Origin: Datisca glomerata
Taxonomy: Eukaryota > Streptophyta > Magnoliopsida > Cucurbitales > Datiscaceae
Direction of reading: 5' to 3'
DNA: 64,000 nucleotides
Assembly: GCA_003255025.1 (NCBI GenBank)
Contig: QANY01004032.1
Span: 124,001-188,000 of the forward strand
Under the pieces are notes generated by a model. That model was not told the DNA's origin. It saw nothing but the letters and a program-made list of their open reading frames with translations, and ran no database searches. The position numbers and the translations under genes were made by a program. Positions within the stretch are counted from its first letter, which is position 1. Every line of letters starts with the position of its first letter. Of the stretch, positions 47,970 to 60,500 are shown piece by piece.

Positions 47970-50900
47970 CCCAGAACACAAGAATAAAAGCTAATATTGT
48001 CTATTCCACAAAGACCACGGACATTTTACGATCGATTGTCATGACCTTAAGCAGGAAATTGAAGACCTAATTTAAAGGGGTTATTTGAAGAAATTTGTGA
48101 CGATTAAGCGGCCTGGTGATGTAGGAGGGTTAGGGAAGTCTACTACTCTTCCCGCCCTCACCAATGATGAAGTAAGTACGGAACATTTAGGACAGGTAGA
48201 CACGCTTGTTACATACAAAAATCCAAATGTAGAGATTCAGTAAATTAGTGACTCTTGTTATTTTATTCCTGTGCAGAAAGAACTAATCTTCAGAGATATG
48301 GATCTCGTCGGAGTCCACTTTCCACACAATGATGCTCTTATAGTGACCATGGCCATTGCCAATGTTAGAGTCCATTGACTTCTTATCGACAGTGGAATCT
48401 CTGCCGATGTCTTAGGAATGGAAGCACTGGTCCAAATGTAGGTTGATCCCAACAATGTTGTTTATGAGCTGACGACTCTTGTAGGATTTGGTAAAGAAGT
48501 TATAATTCCTTACAGAGGCATCAAATTGCCTATGACAATTGGGGAGTTCCCCCAACAAGCCACTTTAATAACCAAGTTCATGGTCGTCTAAGACACCCAA
48601 GTGTACAATGGAATCTTACGACGACCCTTCGTACACTCAGCCCAAGCCATTCCTTCCTCATATCATCAGGCTATGAAGTTCCCTACCCTCAACGGGGTAG
48701 GAACAATCAGAGGAGGGCAGAAGTCATCTCGAGGAGCTCCAATATTGTGCACGTTTAATGATACAGAAGATGGAGAGGAAGTGTTGATGGAAGTTGAAGC
48801 TATGGACGAAAAAGCTGAAATCAGAATACAGGGGAAAGCCAAAGTCCTAAAGGGAGATTTAGCTGGGGCTGAATCCGAAGCCGAAGCATCTAAAAAGGGC
48901 AGGACCCGCAGAAGATACAAAAGATATTACGCTTTTTTCGAACGTCTCAGAAAAAACCACCAGAATAGGAACCTGTCTATCTACTAAGGTGGAATGCCAA
49001 CTCACGAGATTCCTCAAGGACAATTCAGACGTGTTTGCCTAGTCTCATGAAGACATGCCGGGGATAAGCATCAAGATGGCCATGCACCAATTGCAGGTGG
49101 ATCTGAAATACATACCAGTAAGGCAAAAAAGGAGACAATTTGACAAAGCTAGGAGCGAGGCCATGAATGAGGAGGCAACAAACTTTTTAGAGGCACGGTT
49201 TATCAGAGAGGTCCAGTACCCACAATGGTTATCTAACTTGGTCATGGTAAAAAAATCAAATTGAATATGGAGACTTCATAGATCTTAACAAAGCCTGTCC
49301 TAAATATAGTTTTCCAATTTCAAGGATAGACCGCCTAAAGGATGCAACTTCAGGATACGAGATAAGTGTTTTATGGATGCGTACTCCGGGTACCATTAAA
49401 TCAAAATGTATACACCGAATGAAGAGAAGACGTCATTCATCACAAAAAAGGCTTGTAGTGCTATCAGGTTATACCGTTTGGACTAAAGAATGCAGGAGCA
49501 ACTTACCAATAATTGGTTAACAAGATGTTTACATAATAGATCAAAAAAAATATGGAGGCATATGTGGACGACATACTCTTCAAGAGCAAAAAAAATCACT
49601 TCGTTTATACAAGACTTGGCGGAAACTTTACCAGATTTGGAAAATGTAGCATGAAATTCAACCAGGCCAAATGCATTTTTAGAGTAAGGGCCGGCAAGTT
49701 CCTGGGATTCATGGTCAATCAAAGGGGAATTGTAGCCAATCATGACAAGATCCAAGCTCCAATATAAATGAAGTCCCCCCGTAACATGAAGGAAGTGTAG
49801 AGGCTCATTAGAAGGATAACCGCGCTGAACTGATTTGTTTCAAGAGCAGCGGAAAAATGCTTACCATTCTTTAAAGCTTTAAAGAAAGGTAAAGAGTTTG
49901 AACGGATCGAGGAATGCAACAAGCCTTCATCCAACTCAGGGCCTACTTAGGAGAGCCACCATTATTTAGTAAGCCTATAGAATGATAGACTATTACTTGT
50001 ATCTTGCGGTGTCCACCTATGCTATAAGTTCACCGCTTGCAGAAAAGAAGGAAGAGTTCAATATCCGATCTACTACACCAGTAAGGCATTGGTTGATATC
50101 GAAACCCGGTATCCAGAGTTAGAGAAATTAGCATACAATTTGATAATCATAGGAAGAAAGTTGACGCCCTACTTTCAAGATCACCCTATGTTGTCCACAC
50201 GGAATACCTTATAAAGCAAGTCTTAATGAAGCCCGAAGTGTCCGAGAGAAGAACAAAGTGGGTGATTGAAATATATGAGTACGACATAAGGTTTGAACCA
50301 AGGACCGTGATAAAGGCACAAGCTATGGCTGATTTCAACGTTGTATTAACAATCATGCCAGATGATGAGGAAGCCATGTAGGAGTTGTTCGTTGACGGGT
50401 CTAGTAACTCTGGGGGGAAGTGGCATGGGCTTAGTCCTTTTATCATCGAAAAAATCCGCCTCGCTATGCTTTAAGGTTCGGATTCATGACCACCATTAAT
50501 GAGGTCGAGTACGAAGCCTTATTAGCAGGACTGAAGTTAGACGTGGCACTCAAGGCTAAGAACATAAAAAATATTTAGTGATTCTCAACTGGTAGTAGGA
50601 CATGTCAAAGGATAGTTCCAAGCCAATGAAGCACAAATGGATTCCCTCCTCACCAAGGTGAAATCTTTGTTGAGCAAGATCTATGCCTACCAAATCAACC
50701 ACATACCTCAAGCCCAGAATCACAATGTCGACTCACTAGCACGGCTCACCTCACCTTCCAGATACGAGCTGAGCATGAAGATTCCCGTCAAATATACCCC
50801 CCCCCAATTCGAAAACAACAGAGATCAATGATTTGGAAACTACAAAAGAGGAGTGGTTTGACCCAATTGTCAAATACTTAAAAAAAGGAGAATTACCAGC

Positions 50901-52089
50901 ATATAAGAACAAAGCTAGATGAATCAGGCTACGCTTCAGCACGGTACACTCGAATGAAGGGGATCTTATATCGAACAGGTGTTTCCCATCCGTACCTCAT
51001 ATGCCTAAGCAAGAAAGAAGCTAGATATGTCATGTAAGAAGTACATGAAGGGATCTACGTAAACCATCTCGGAGGACTAGCTTTAGCCCATAAATTAATT
51101 AGGTAGGATTATTAGTGGCCAACATTAAAAGGAATACACCAGAGGATATATCAAAAAATTAGACAAATGCCAAAGATTCACCCCGGTCCCTCGACAACCT
51201 CCAGAAGAGTTGTCGCCAATAACAAGTCCATGGTCTTTTTTCCAATGGGGGATAGATCTGATCGGACCCCTGCCCGTAAGAACGAGGCAAGTAAAGTTTT
51301 TTATCGTAGTAGTAGGCTACTTCACTAAATGAGCTGAAGCAGAACCATTAGCGACCATCATGGAGAAAAAGACGACAAGCTTCATCTGGAAGAACCTTAT
51401 TTGTCGGTTTGGCATACCCTACGCGGTGGTAACTGACAATAGGAAGCAGCTTGACCACTCCGAGTTCAGCCATTTCTCTTCAGGCTTTGGAATTAAGCAT
51501 CTTAGGTCATCCTCAATGAATTCGTAAATAAATGGACAGGTCAAGGTGATAAACAAGATTATTAAGCACACCCTAGAGGTGAAGTTAGAAGAATCAAATG
51601 GGAACTGGCCAGAAGAACTTTCAGGAGTGTTGTGGTCCTACAAAACCACCTCTAGAAACTCCAAGGCAGAAACCCCCTTCTCAATGACATTTGGGGGTGG
51701 AAGCAATGATTCCAGTAGAAATTGGGCTGTCAACTCACCATCAGATAATACACTCAGAAAAGGAGAATAAGGAAGCCATGCTCATCAGTTTGGACCTGAT
51801 CGAAGAATGATGAGAGGCGGCCCGATTGAAATCTCTGGCCTATCATCAGAGAGTAGCAAAGTATTATAATTTGAAGGTTAAGTCTCAGTCTTTGAGAGTC
51901 CCAGACCTTATCTTAAGGAACGCAGAATTTGAGGGCAACCACATCAAATGATCACTAGGTCCTAATTGGGATGGAGCCTACAAAGTCACGAGGATAATTA
52001 CGCCAGTATGTTACGAGTTGTAGGACGCCAAAGGTAATATCCTCCAATACCCATGGAATGTCGAACACTTAAAAATGTATTATCCGTGA
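47970..52089 (+). pseudogene. Gypsy pol (protease, RT, RNase H, integrase), broken
   Basis: Domains in order. A Cys/His remnant (FHKDHGHFTIDCHDLKQEIE, about 48010-48070). Protease with LLIDSGISADVL (about 48382). YHQAMKFPTLNGVGTIRG (about 48660). RT with DMPGISIKMAMHQLQVD, PVRQKRRQF and VMVKK (49050-49260), FMDAYSGYH (about 49373), MEAYVDDILFKSK (49552) and GKFLGFMVNQRGI (about 49693). RNase H with LFVDGSSNSGG (about 50387) and HNVDSLARL (about 50730). Integrase with WGIDLIGPLP (about 51250), CRFGIPYAVVTDN and NGQVKVINKIIKHTLE (to about 51580). It ends PWNVEHLKMYYP with a stop at 52087. Stops and frameshifts interrupt most domains. Confidence 0.9.
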
Positions 52090-52166
52090 TGTATATGATC
52101 TTTATCGAATAAAATGCTTTTATCCTAAGTAATGGATGTTTAAATGGGTTCGTATCCTAACCAAAT

Positions 52167-52415
52167 ACATAGAGACCGAACCCCACGACAATGTATAGTA
52201 ACTTGTGCTCTTCCAAAGGAAGCGAACACAAGAAGTACAACTATTAAGTGCATAGAGGACGAACCCCATGACAATGCATATTAACTTGTGCTCTTCCAAA
52301 GGAAGCGGACACAAGAAATACAACTGCTAAGTGCAAAGAGGCCAAACCCCATGGCAGTGCATATTAACTCGTGCTCTTCTAAAAGAAAGCGAACATGATA
52401 CACGGCCAGACTAAA
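52167..52415. repeat. 83-bp tandem repeat (3 copies) after Gypsy pol
   Basis: Units start at about 52167, 52250 and 52333 and share GAACCCCATGACAATGCATA, TTAACTTGTGCTCTTCCAAA and GGAAGCGAACACAAGAA. They lie just past the pol stop, outside any coding region. Confidence 0.9.
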
Positions 52416-52559
52416 CTGCACGACAACACACATGAGGCGAGGTACAAGTATAAAATATGTTATGACAAATTAGAATCTTAAGACTAATATAAAATGATAT
52501 AAGAGTTCAAGTGTATCCAAGATGTATAAAATGAGAAATAGTAAAAATATCATATCAAA

Positions 52560-55500
52560 AAAGGATTTGGCTCATAAGGCCCTACAAAAGCAAAATACAA
52601 AGTAAAGCATCACCTATGATGGTAAAACATCTGGAAGAAAGCTAAGGTTCATGTCTGGAAAATTCATCAACACCTTATCACGAGCGCAAGCCACCCCAGC
52701 CCCAAACTCTTCAAACAAAATATTTGAAAACTCATTGGATGAACGTCATTATCCCATCATTTTCTGAGTTCTGCCATTTGTGTCTCCACCAAGGATGCAC
52801 GATCCACCTCATGGATGCCATCAGCCTTAAATCTGCTAGCCAAGACCTCAACTTGGGAACCTTGTCATCTAGTTCTCAAAGTCTCGTATCCTCCAAACTG
52901 ATGTTGTCTAGGGAGGTCTTAAGATGGTTCTTGGCCAACTCCAGCTCTCCCAAGCAACTTTCTACAATAGCCTTAAGGCTAACCCTCTCAGCACGACGCT
53001 CGTCCAGCTCACGACCCAACCGAGCACAGAACACCACTTTTTAAGAATGACATATGTCCAATTCTCATTCTAAGTTAATTCTTAAAGAAACTTCTTTTCT
53101 CATATGATCACCAAGCTCATCGTTCTTGGTCTTCAGTTTCACATTCCTCAAAACCATCCAAGCCTTCGTATCCTCAACCCTACGACAAGTAACCCGAGCC
53201 TTAGTAGCTTCATTCTTTAACATCTTCCCCCTCTAGTGAAGTAAACTACATGCAATAGAGAGCTGAAACAAAACATTAAATGATTAAAATGAAAGTACAA
53301 AAAAATTGATAATACAATAGACGACGTATGAACAGCATAATCAATGATGCCCCAATCTCAAAGTTCCATAATTCCCAAAGCATCATCTAACGAGAGTCAA
53401 TCCTTAACCTTTTGGAGGAAAGCCTCAACTTTCACAACCATCCAAGGAAAATGGTGAGAGCCACCCCGACCCGATTCATCTGGGCTAATCGGCGGGGTCT
53501 CAGCGCAAGTACTACCCGCTGGAGCAGAAGTAGATGGACTGAGAGAGTGAAAGACGACAAGCGATAATGACAATTAAAGAGATGATATCCTGGCCTCGAA
53601 AACACCTAATGATTAAATATCCTCTCACACCCAAGGAGGGGAGGGGACCCCTAAATGAATGCTGGATGAATTACCCTCAAGATGATACTCACGAAACATC
53701 TCATGTAGACGCTCTCTTGCATCATCAGAAGCCTGGAATCTCTCGTTAGGCTCACCCTCCACTTGAGTAAGATCAGCTGAAGGACCGGCAGAAACACGAA
53801 TGAAAGAACTTTCTCCAAACACCTTACACTCAGGATCTTTAACTCGGACTACACGACCGTGCTTTCTCTTTCGACGGCACTCCACGAAAGCTGAAAGGAT
53901 ATAAAAGATAATAGACGTTAACATTAGAAAAAATGAAATATATATGTATACGTGGGTATTTGCGGAGGCCTGGAGGAAGAGAACCTGAAGGGTCTTGATG
54001 AACAAACATAGACTCTGGGAGATCTATATGAGAGCCTGATGCCTGAGCATCACGGTCGCCATCCTTCCACTTCTGAGCATGTTTCTTACTAACTAGAAAG
54101 AGGAAGAAAAGGGTAAAGTATAATAAATAAATGAACAAATGAGCAAATAAATAAAATAATAATCAAAGGAGAGAAATTGGGAAAAATCACCTTTGGCAAC
54201 GTGAAATACGGGAGTAAAGCACAACATGGCAGCAACCATCATCCTATTGCTAAGCAAGAAGGAATGCTGGAGTTTTTCATCTGGGAAGCGAAGAGCAAGG
54301 TCGAGTTGTTGCCGCACCCCTTCTTCAACCACCGAAGGCTTAAGCTTGAGACCTATGGTAAGGAAGGAGCATCCTCAATAATAATATAAGTAGTAAGACT
54401 AAGGAGAGTTATAAAAGTACATACCCGCATGAAGAACTCTCGACTTAGCATTGAAATGGTTCATGACAGACATCTCTAGGTACTGGTCCTAGGATGGATC
54501 TCCCACTGACCCCCCATGAAAAACCAATTTTTACACCATTTTTTGTTGCACGAAGGAAGAACCTTAGTCAGGCACTCAGACTTAGGGCCTCAGTGTGAGG
54601 AATAATAAATCCCCGCACAAGCAAAATTATGCTTAAGGTGAAACAAATATTCAACGATGCTTAAATCAAAATCTGAGTGTAATAAATTGACGCACAACGA
54701 AGACAAGCTTAAGTGTGACTCTAACTAGATCATTAAAAGGAGGATCACCAGCCACTAAAGGGATTGGCAAAAGGCCACCTCGCCCGGAGGAGGACTGCTA
54801 GCAAGCTCTCTCGAGACCGGAATTCGAAGAGTAATAGAGTCAGGAAATGAGTATATTTCCCTTAGGCTAAGAAGTTCTCCCTCAGTGATCGATGTTTTTA
54901 TCTCATTCATTTTAAAGCCACTACTCATTTCTTGAGGAGCAGAAGTGACCTCAACCACATTAAGGTCATCTCTCTCAAAATTCATCGTCCCATCGCTAAC
55001 CTCTTCCTCTGCCTCTAAAGCCCTCACTTCAACCTTAACCTTGGATCGACCTGTCATCCGCAAGATCACTGTTTCAACCTCGGATCGATCCACCATCTGT
55101 GAAACCGTTGCCTCGCTTCATGTAGATCCACCATCACCTCGACCCCAGGTCCATTCACCACTTCAGCCTAAAGTAGATTCACCACATCGGCCCCAGGTTG
55201 ATTTATCACCTTGACATGACTGACACGCAAAAGCACCTCGACTTGGGATGAACTTCAACCAACTTCTGACAACCGAGAGGAAGTCCTAACTCTTGAAGAT
55301 CAGAGATGACCTCCGGCCTTGGCACGCCTACCATCTGACACAGTGTCACCACGAGCTAAAGTGAAGAGTCGAGCTAAAGGTCCTGACTGCTGCTCCTCTT
55401 CAGAAACTAGGGGAATCTATCTTCGTCCCTCAGCATCAACCACGAGTATACCAACCTCAGTGTCCCCCATACACGGATGGTATAACGAACCTTTGATCTT

Positions 55501-55610
55501 AGCCATTGGAACAGAGTCCTCATAAGCATATGAGGATTCCAAGATTTCCTGTTATGACACCTCTGACGAAAAATCATTTTGAGAGTCAAAGGCTGAAGAC
55601 ATCCTAAGCT
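52560..55610 (-). pseudogene. Antisense coding remnant in the Gypsy element (PF04195-like)
   Basis: Between pol and the 3' LTR the longest coding-like frames run on the minus strand, opposite to gag-pol. A start-like MSSAFDSQNDFSSEVS lies at about 55600. LREIYSFPDSITLRIPVSREL and SSPPPGEVAFCQS (55096-54755) resemble the 'putative gypsy type transposon' family (Pfam PF04195), which is found in Tat-like elements. Charged segments follow at about 54005-53600. Stops break the frame and introns may exist. The role of this antisense gene in Gypsy elements is not established. Confidence 0.5.
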
Positions 55611-55857
55611 CTGAACAAAGTAAAAATTGTGCAGGAAAGGGGAAGAGGTGCGAAAAGGAAGAAACCCCCACCCTTTATTTATAGGAAGTCATGAACGATC
55701 TTGACAATCCAATGAGGGTTTAGATGAGTGGCTCCGATCACCTCGACCTATGTAGTAATTAGAGCTTGTAAACAAGGGTCACTTCAACGCATAGTTATCT
55801 GCACTCTTGAAAAAGCAAGACGTTATAGTCCTATGAACCTAGGTACTTGAAACTCAC

Positions 55858-55872
55858 AGGACTAGGGGAAAA
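55858..55872 (+). other. Polypurine tract of the Gypsy element
   Basis: AGGACTAGGGGAAAA directly before the 3' LTR start (TGTTATACC at 55873), the expected site of plus-strand priming. Confidence 0.7.
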
Positions 55873-57336
55873 TGTTATACCACAATTCTTATGAAAAATA
55901 ATGACCCAATCGAAACTCTTGGAGAAATGCCTAAATGTTGGAATCTTAATGTAAATAAGATGGTTTGAAAGTATAACCACTAGATTGAAAGAGAAGTCCC
56001 AACAACCAATGTGCCAAGGGTGTTAGGCCCGTAGTAGAGACCTCGATAAATTGCCAAGGTCATAAAAAAAGACCTCGGCATTATGCTTAGGTCCTAAAAG
56101 GAAAGAGACATCGGCATTATGCCAAGTTCCTCAAAGGAAAGAGACCTCAGCATTATGCCGAGGTCCTCAAAGGAAAGATACCTTTGCATTATGCCGAGGT
56201 CCTCAAAAGAAAGAGACCTTGGCATTATTCTAAGCTCCTCAATGGAAAAGGACCTCAGCATTATGCCGAGGTCCTCAAAGGGAAAAGGCATTGACACTAT
56301 GCCGAGGACCCTCCCACAAAAACAAGGTTGGGCATTAGCCCATATGCTTGTGATAGATCTGAGGCGTATCACTGATAACAATGTAAAGGCAAAAGGTCTT
56401 AGTGATGAGTAAATGAACATCTAATCAGAAGTTAGAATTCCCTATTAGCGGAGTTTCATAATAGTAAGGCCTCAAAATAACTTGCGAAATGAGATGTGTC
56501 ACTAATAAAGCCTAAGTCTTAGCATGAGAGAATGAGATAGAATGGAACCAAGTTAATCTTACCGTGGCAAATAGGGATTGGCCGGAGCACAAATATCACC
56601 AATGACACAGTCTGTCGTTAGCCGCATTAATAACATCTTAACCAATAAGGGGCCAACAAGAATAACATAGTACCAAATATATGGAATCAGATACAAACTA
56701 GTCTGACCCCGACATACTGTTTAAAGCAAGGGAGCAAACAGTTGAGTTTTAGGTTTCTACACCTTAGTATAATAATGGGCTAGACTGACTGATGACATCA
56801 ACCCTTATCAAATAGTACCATTTAGGAGCTAATGGTTGAACTCCAACCCATTACACCTTATTACGATAGTGAGCCGGACTGACCGATAATGTCAGCCCTC
56901 ATCAGGCCGTACCCTTCATGAACCAATGAGCTGAGGTGAGAGACTGAAAGAACTCAAAAGTAATACCTCATTAGAGGAGCATAGAGGGGAGTGATGTTAT
57001 TGGAGGAATGGAGATATCGTACAATAATTTCAAAACTCCAATCAAACAAGCTCACATTATAAATAGGTGGGACATCATGGTGAAAGATACGCAATCATCC
57101 TCTTACCACACTTCTGGCTTAATTACTCTCTTATATTCTAACTTAATATTCAGAGGGACAACAAGGGGACCACCCCCTTTACTTGATCACCTAGTTGTCT
57201 TCCCCTTTTGTAGGTTATGAAAGAGAATATCCAAAGACAAAGATCCCCCGTTCTTTTACCTAAAAGGTGTCATTAATTTCTTTCTCTAGCCTCATCATCA
57301 CTTCATCATTTATTCCTCCAAAATCTTCTTAAAACA
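55873..57336 (+). repeat. 3' LTR of the Gypsy element
   Basis: Partner of 38053-39275, 241 bp longer. Part of the excess lies in the hairpin array, and part is sequence around 56500-56610 that is deleted from the left LTR. Confidence 0.92.
56038..56315. repeat. 36-bp hairpin repeat array in the right Gypsy LTR
   Basis: About 7-8 units of GACCTCGGCATTATGCCGAG plus GTCCTCAAAGGAAAGA. The period is a multiple of three, so both strands show open frames with a 12-residue repeat that have no coding meaning. The CCTCGGCAT/ATGCCGAGG palindrome is kept in several units. Confidence 0.9.
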
Positions 57337-57341
57337 CATGG

Positions 57342-57637
57342 ATTGAATCACTTCTCACTGAGTTAAGTTGTTCATTCTCTCATCCTTCTATTATTAGGGG
57401 TGACAACTTGAGTGTTACTTCATTGGCAGCAAACCCAGTCCATCACGCACGAACCAAACATTTGGAGATAGATCTCTACTTCATCACAGATAAGGCACTC
57501 AATAAAGTCTTAGATACGATTTATTCCCTCACTGGATCAAACAGCAGATATACTCACAAAACCTGTCACTGACTCACGTTTTACGTATCTTGGGTCCAAG
57601 CTTCAAATGGCCACTACCCCCTTTAGCTTGAGGGGGA
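57342..57637 (+). pseudogene. Copia A RNase H C terminus and polypurine tract
   Basis: Continues the frame cut at 38052 with IESLLTELS, then DNLSVTSLAANPVHHARTKH and LEIDLYFITDKAL, the end of Copia RNase H. Several stops follow. TTGAGGGGGATGA at the end is the polypurine tract and runs into the 3' LTR at 57638. Confidence 0.88.
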
Positions 57638-57956
57638 TGATGGGGAAGAAGGAGAGTTCAATCAGTTGCCAACATGTGAGACACCTCAGTCATGCAAGCC
57701 ATGAAGACGTGGAATACTTCAGCATGCTAACCATGTAGTTAGGGAGAGTTAGAGAAGCTGTTAGTTGTTAGCCACAGTTAATGTAACTTATTGAGCGGTG
57801 ATTTCAATGTTTATTCATAGCCAAAACAATGTAATTATGATTATGCTGATAGAATAGAAACATTAACACAGAAAGCTCATTTTCTTCAATTCTCTAAACT
57901 TCTTTTTTGCTACTTTACTTTCTTGCTCTGTTCACCCCTGTTTTCGTGCTTCTACT
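57638..57956 (+). repeat. 3' LTR of Copia A
   Basis: 319 bp, starts TGATGGGGAAGAAGGAGAG, ends GTGCTTCTACT. It matches both pieces of the 5' LTR and shows that the 2.85-kb block in the 5' LTR is an insertion. Confidence 0.88.
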
Positions 57957-58568
57957 CACACCATTAATGTTTTTGCAAAGTTTTGTAATCGTAAGTTTTG
58001 AAAGAGAAATCCGCCAATGTGAGTGGAGGATCCAGATTCAGTTTTTTTATTTTATTTGTAGAATACAAGTTTTGGGTTTTGTTATATTTTAAAAAAGAAG
58101 AATGCCAATGAAGTTTATGGATTTTAGGAGTTGAAGAAGACGAAGCTTCCAATGTATGGAGATGGGTTCTGTAGAAATACTTTTCTAGCATGCTAGAGAT
58201 ATGTCCATATACAGCTGTTTAAAATATTGCTCAAATTACGTGGCTTTACTTTGAAGAATGAATTCAAAAGATTTTTTTTTAGACTATGAAATCAAGCTTT
58301 GTTTCGAGAAGAGAGGGAAACAGGCTGCAAGTTGCATAGCCTCCATCGAGCCATCCAACGTGGGTTTTTTCTTCCAGCTAGGAGCTCGACGTGAGTGAAG
58401 ACAATATGGACGGAATCAGTGAGTGAAACAAAGTATTGGACGGAATTTTAAGAGAAGATCAAAAGTGAACATAAATAAAAGTGTAAGTTTGCCCACTTTT
58501 TAGTTCAGGGACCACAAAAGAATAATTATGGAAATAAGTGTAATTTTCTTTAAATTTTTTATCTATAA
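57957..58568. other. Spacer between Copia A and Copia C
   Basis: No gene or element end recognised. Confidence 0.5.
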
Positions 58569-60500
58569 TGTTATAGGTACTTCATCACTGAGCAATTTCA
58601 TTCGAACTGCTACTGCTTTCTCCTTCCAGCACAGCTCACATTGCAGCAAGCTCCTCCTCCAGCACATCAAGCTTCCTCCTCCAACCATTTTTTATCACCT
58701 CACAAGCTTCCATCATCCCATTCATAAAGGACATGTCAGCAAAGCCATTTAGTACCATGGCAGCAGTGGTAAACTATTATAGCAGCTACTGTCACAGTGC
58801 CAATGGGTGGCTCATGCCAAATCTTTACAGCCAATCACTGCCCTCCAACGTACAGCTCAACATATTTTCTCTCTCTTCTATTTTATCCTTTTATTTAATG
58901 TGTTTATTTATTATTCCCTTTATTCTTTCGTCTTTTGTACAAGCAACATTATAAAAGGTTGCATATTCTTTCGCTTTGTACTAAATCGATTGAAGCAATA
59001 ATACAATATATCAATATCAGAAAGTTAACTTGGTTTAGAGCCAGTGATCAGCCTGCATTAGAACTTTCAACCATGGCCTCTTCCCCTGCTGCAACCATAG
59101 AAACTGCGTCAGCTACCGCTAGCACTTCTGCTTCAGCTTCAGGCGCAAAACCTCCTGCAAATAACCTTTTAGTTCTGCCAAATATGCTTCCCAACAATAT
59201 GCTAACATTTTCCATTAGGTTAGATAGAAACAACTATATATGTATTTTGAAAATCATAAATGTTGTCCATAGTGAGAGCATATAACCTAGAGTCCCACCT
59301 TCTTGTTCTTATACTCACACCTAATGGATTTGTCAAAAACCCTAATGCACTCACTCAAACTGCCACTGATAAAACAACTCCCATAACAGAAGCTCCCTTT
59401 ATCTTGGAACCCTGATTACAATGGTGGAGGACTGACCAACATCTGATGTCTTGGTTGCTCTCATCCATCACAGAAGCCATGTGGCCATGTGACTAGATGC
59501 TTGACTTCACATGAAGTCTTGAAATCTCTAGAGCAAATATTCACTACTCAGTCCAACGCAAGAATCCACCAACTCTGGTTTCAACTTTAAACTGTTGAGA
59601 ATGGCTCTCCCTTAAGTAACAGTTATCCATATACATTAAATTAAGGCTATTATTGACAGTCTTTCAGCCACTAGATAGATTATAACTAATGAAGATCTAT
59701 TGCTTTATTATATCTTACGAGGTTTGGGAAGTGAGTATGACCCAGTACTAGTAAATCTAACATCTATATGTGATTGTGTTGCAGAGTCAAGAAATGAGAA
59801 TTGAACAGCTAAATACTGTGAACGCCATTGAAGTTCACTATTCCTCAACCAACATGGCAGCTACTCAAGACAATTCAATAAAAACTCAAATCCATAATTA
59901 TACACTCTAAAAATTTCTAGCAGAGGTGGCCATAACACCTTTAGAGGTCATGCCAGAGGAAGGGGGAGAAATAATTTTAGGCTAATGTGTAAAATATATA
60001 GAAACCAGGGCATTACACGTCTACCTGCTACAATAGGTTCAATCATGACTCTTTTTACTCAGGTCAGCAATCTCAGCTGCAGTAGTCTTCAAGTTCTAGT
60101 GTCACCAACTCCACGGCGTTCTAATAATGATAATACTTCTGAATCTAGCTCAGAAAATGAATTAGCTAATTCATACATACTGTTCTGGTATGCATGTCAG
60201 CACCACTATTACTGCACCAAGGACTCATGTTGCTTATTTCTTCTCTTCTTCAACCCCTATTGGTGATGCTTCTTCGTATATGGACAATGCAGCAAGCACC
60301 TACACCACTCAAGATCAAGCAAATCTATCTCTAAAGACTGACTATAAGGGTAAAAATAAACTATTATTTGGTTGTGGTGAGCTCCTTGACATTTGACATG
60401 TAGAAAATATGTTATAATAAACAACATTGTTTTCCTCACATTAGATCAAATTCTTCATATTCCCTCTGCTACTACGAACTTACTTAGTCAGTGTTTCCCA
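58569..60500 (+). mobile_element. Copia element C, 5' part only (LTR, primer site, gag, protease)
   Basis: The LTR spans 58569-59030 (starts TGTTATAGGTACTTC, TATA-like TTATAAAAGG at about 58950). TGGTTTAGAGCC at 59031 is a decayed form of the tRNA-Met primer site. Gag begins at 59073 with MASSPAATIETASAT and has LPNNMLTFSIRLDRNNY and WWRTDQHLMSWLLSSITEAMW. A knuckle remnant (CKIYRNQG, about 59985) follows, then a protease MDNAASTYTTQDQ (about 60280; DSGA reads DNAA), DYKGKNKLLFGCGE and the end of the recognisable sequence near 60500. Integrase, RT and the 3' LTR are absent. Stops and frameshifts throughout. Confidence 0.78.

Larger units (their letters stand above)
38053..57336 (+). mobile_element. 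Ty3/Gypsy element (Tat-like), nested in Copia A
   Basis: The element starts TGTTATACC and ends CTTAAAACA and is flanked by CATGG (38048-38052) and CATGG (57337-57341), an exact 5-bp duplication inside the Copia A RNase H codons. LTRs are 38053-39275 (1223 bp) and 55873-57336 (1464 bp). The region after the left LTR (CATTCGGCATCATTTGTGG) is a degenerate match to the TTGGCGCCGTCTGTGGGAA-type primer region of plant Gypsy elements. Order: gag, protease, RT, RNase H, integrase, then about 3.8 kb with an antisense coding remnant, purine tract, 3' LTR. This layout matches the Tat group. Interrupted by Copia B. Dead by many stops. Confidence 0.9.
30900..57956 (+). mobile_element. Copia element A, outermost element of a three-level nest
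   Basis: The 5' LTR begins TGATAGGGAAGAAGG at 30900 and is interrupted (about 30991-33842). It resumes and ends just before the primer site at 34069. The 3' LTR is 57638-57956. Flanks TACAC (30895-30899) and CACAC (57957-57961) are a probable 5-bp duplication with one change. The coding order gag, protease, integrase, reverse transcriptase, RNase H is that of Ty1/Copia. The RNase H part is cut at 38052 by the Gypsy element and resumes at 57342. Without later insertions the element would be about 5 kb. Multiple stops show it is dead. Confidence 0.85.

Noticed and set aside
56119..56412. ORFs on both strands with 12-residue repeats
   Set aside because: They arise from the 36-bp LTR array, whose period is a multiple of three. 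LTR location and dual-strand openness argue against a gene.
34069..60500. Endogenous pararetrovirus or other integrated virus
   Set aside because: All pol segments have Copia or Gypsy domain order with LTRs, primer sites and 5-bp duplications. No movement or coat protein motifs of plant viruses were seen.
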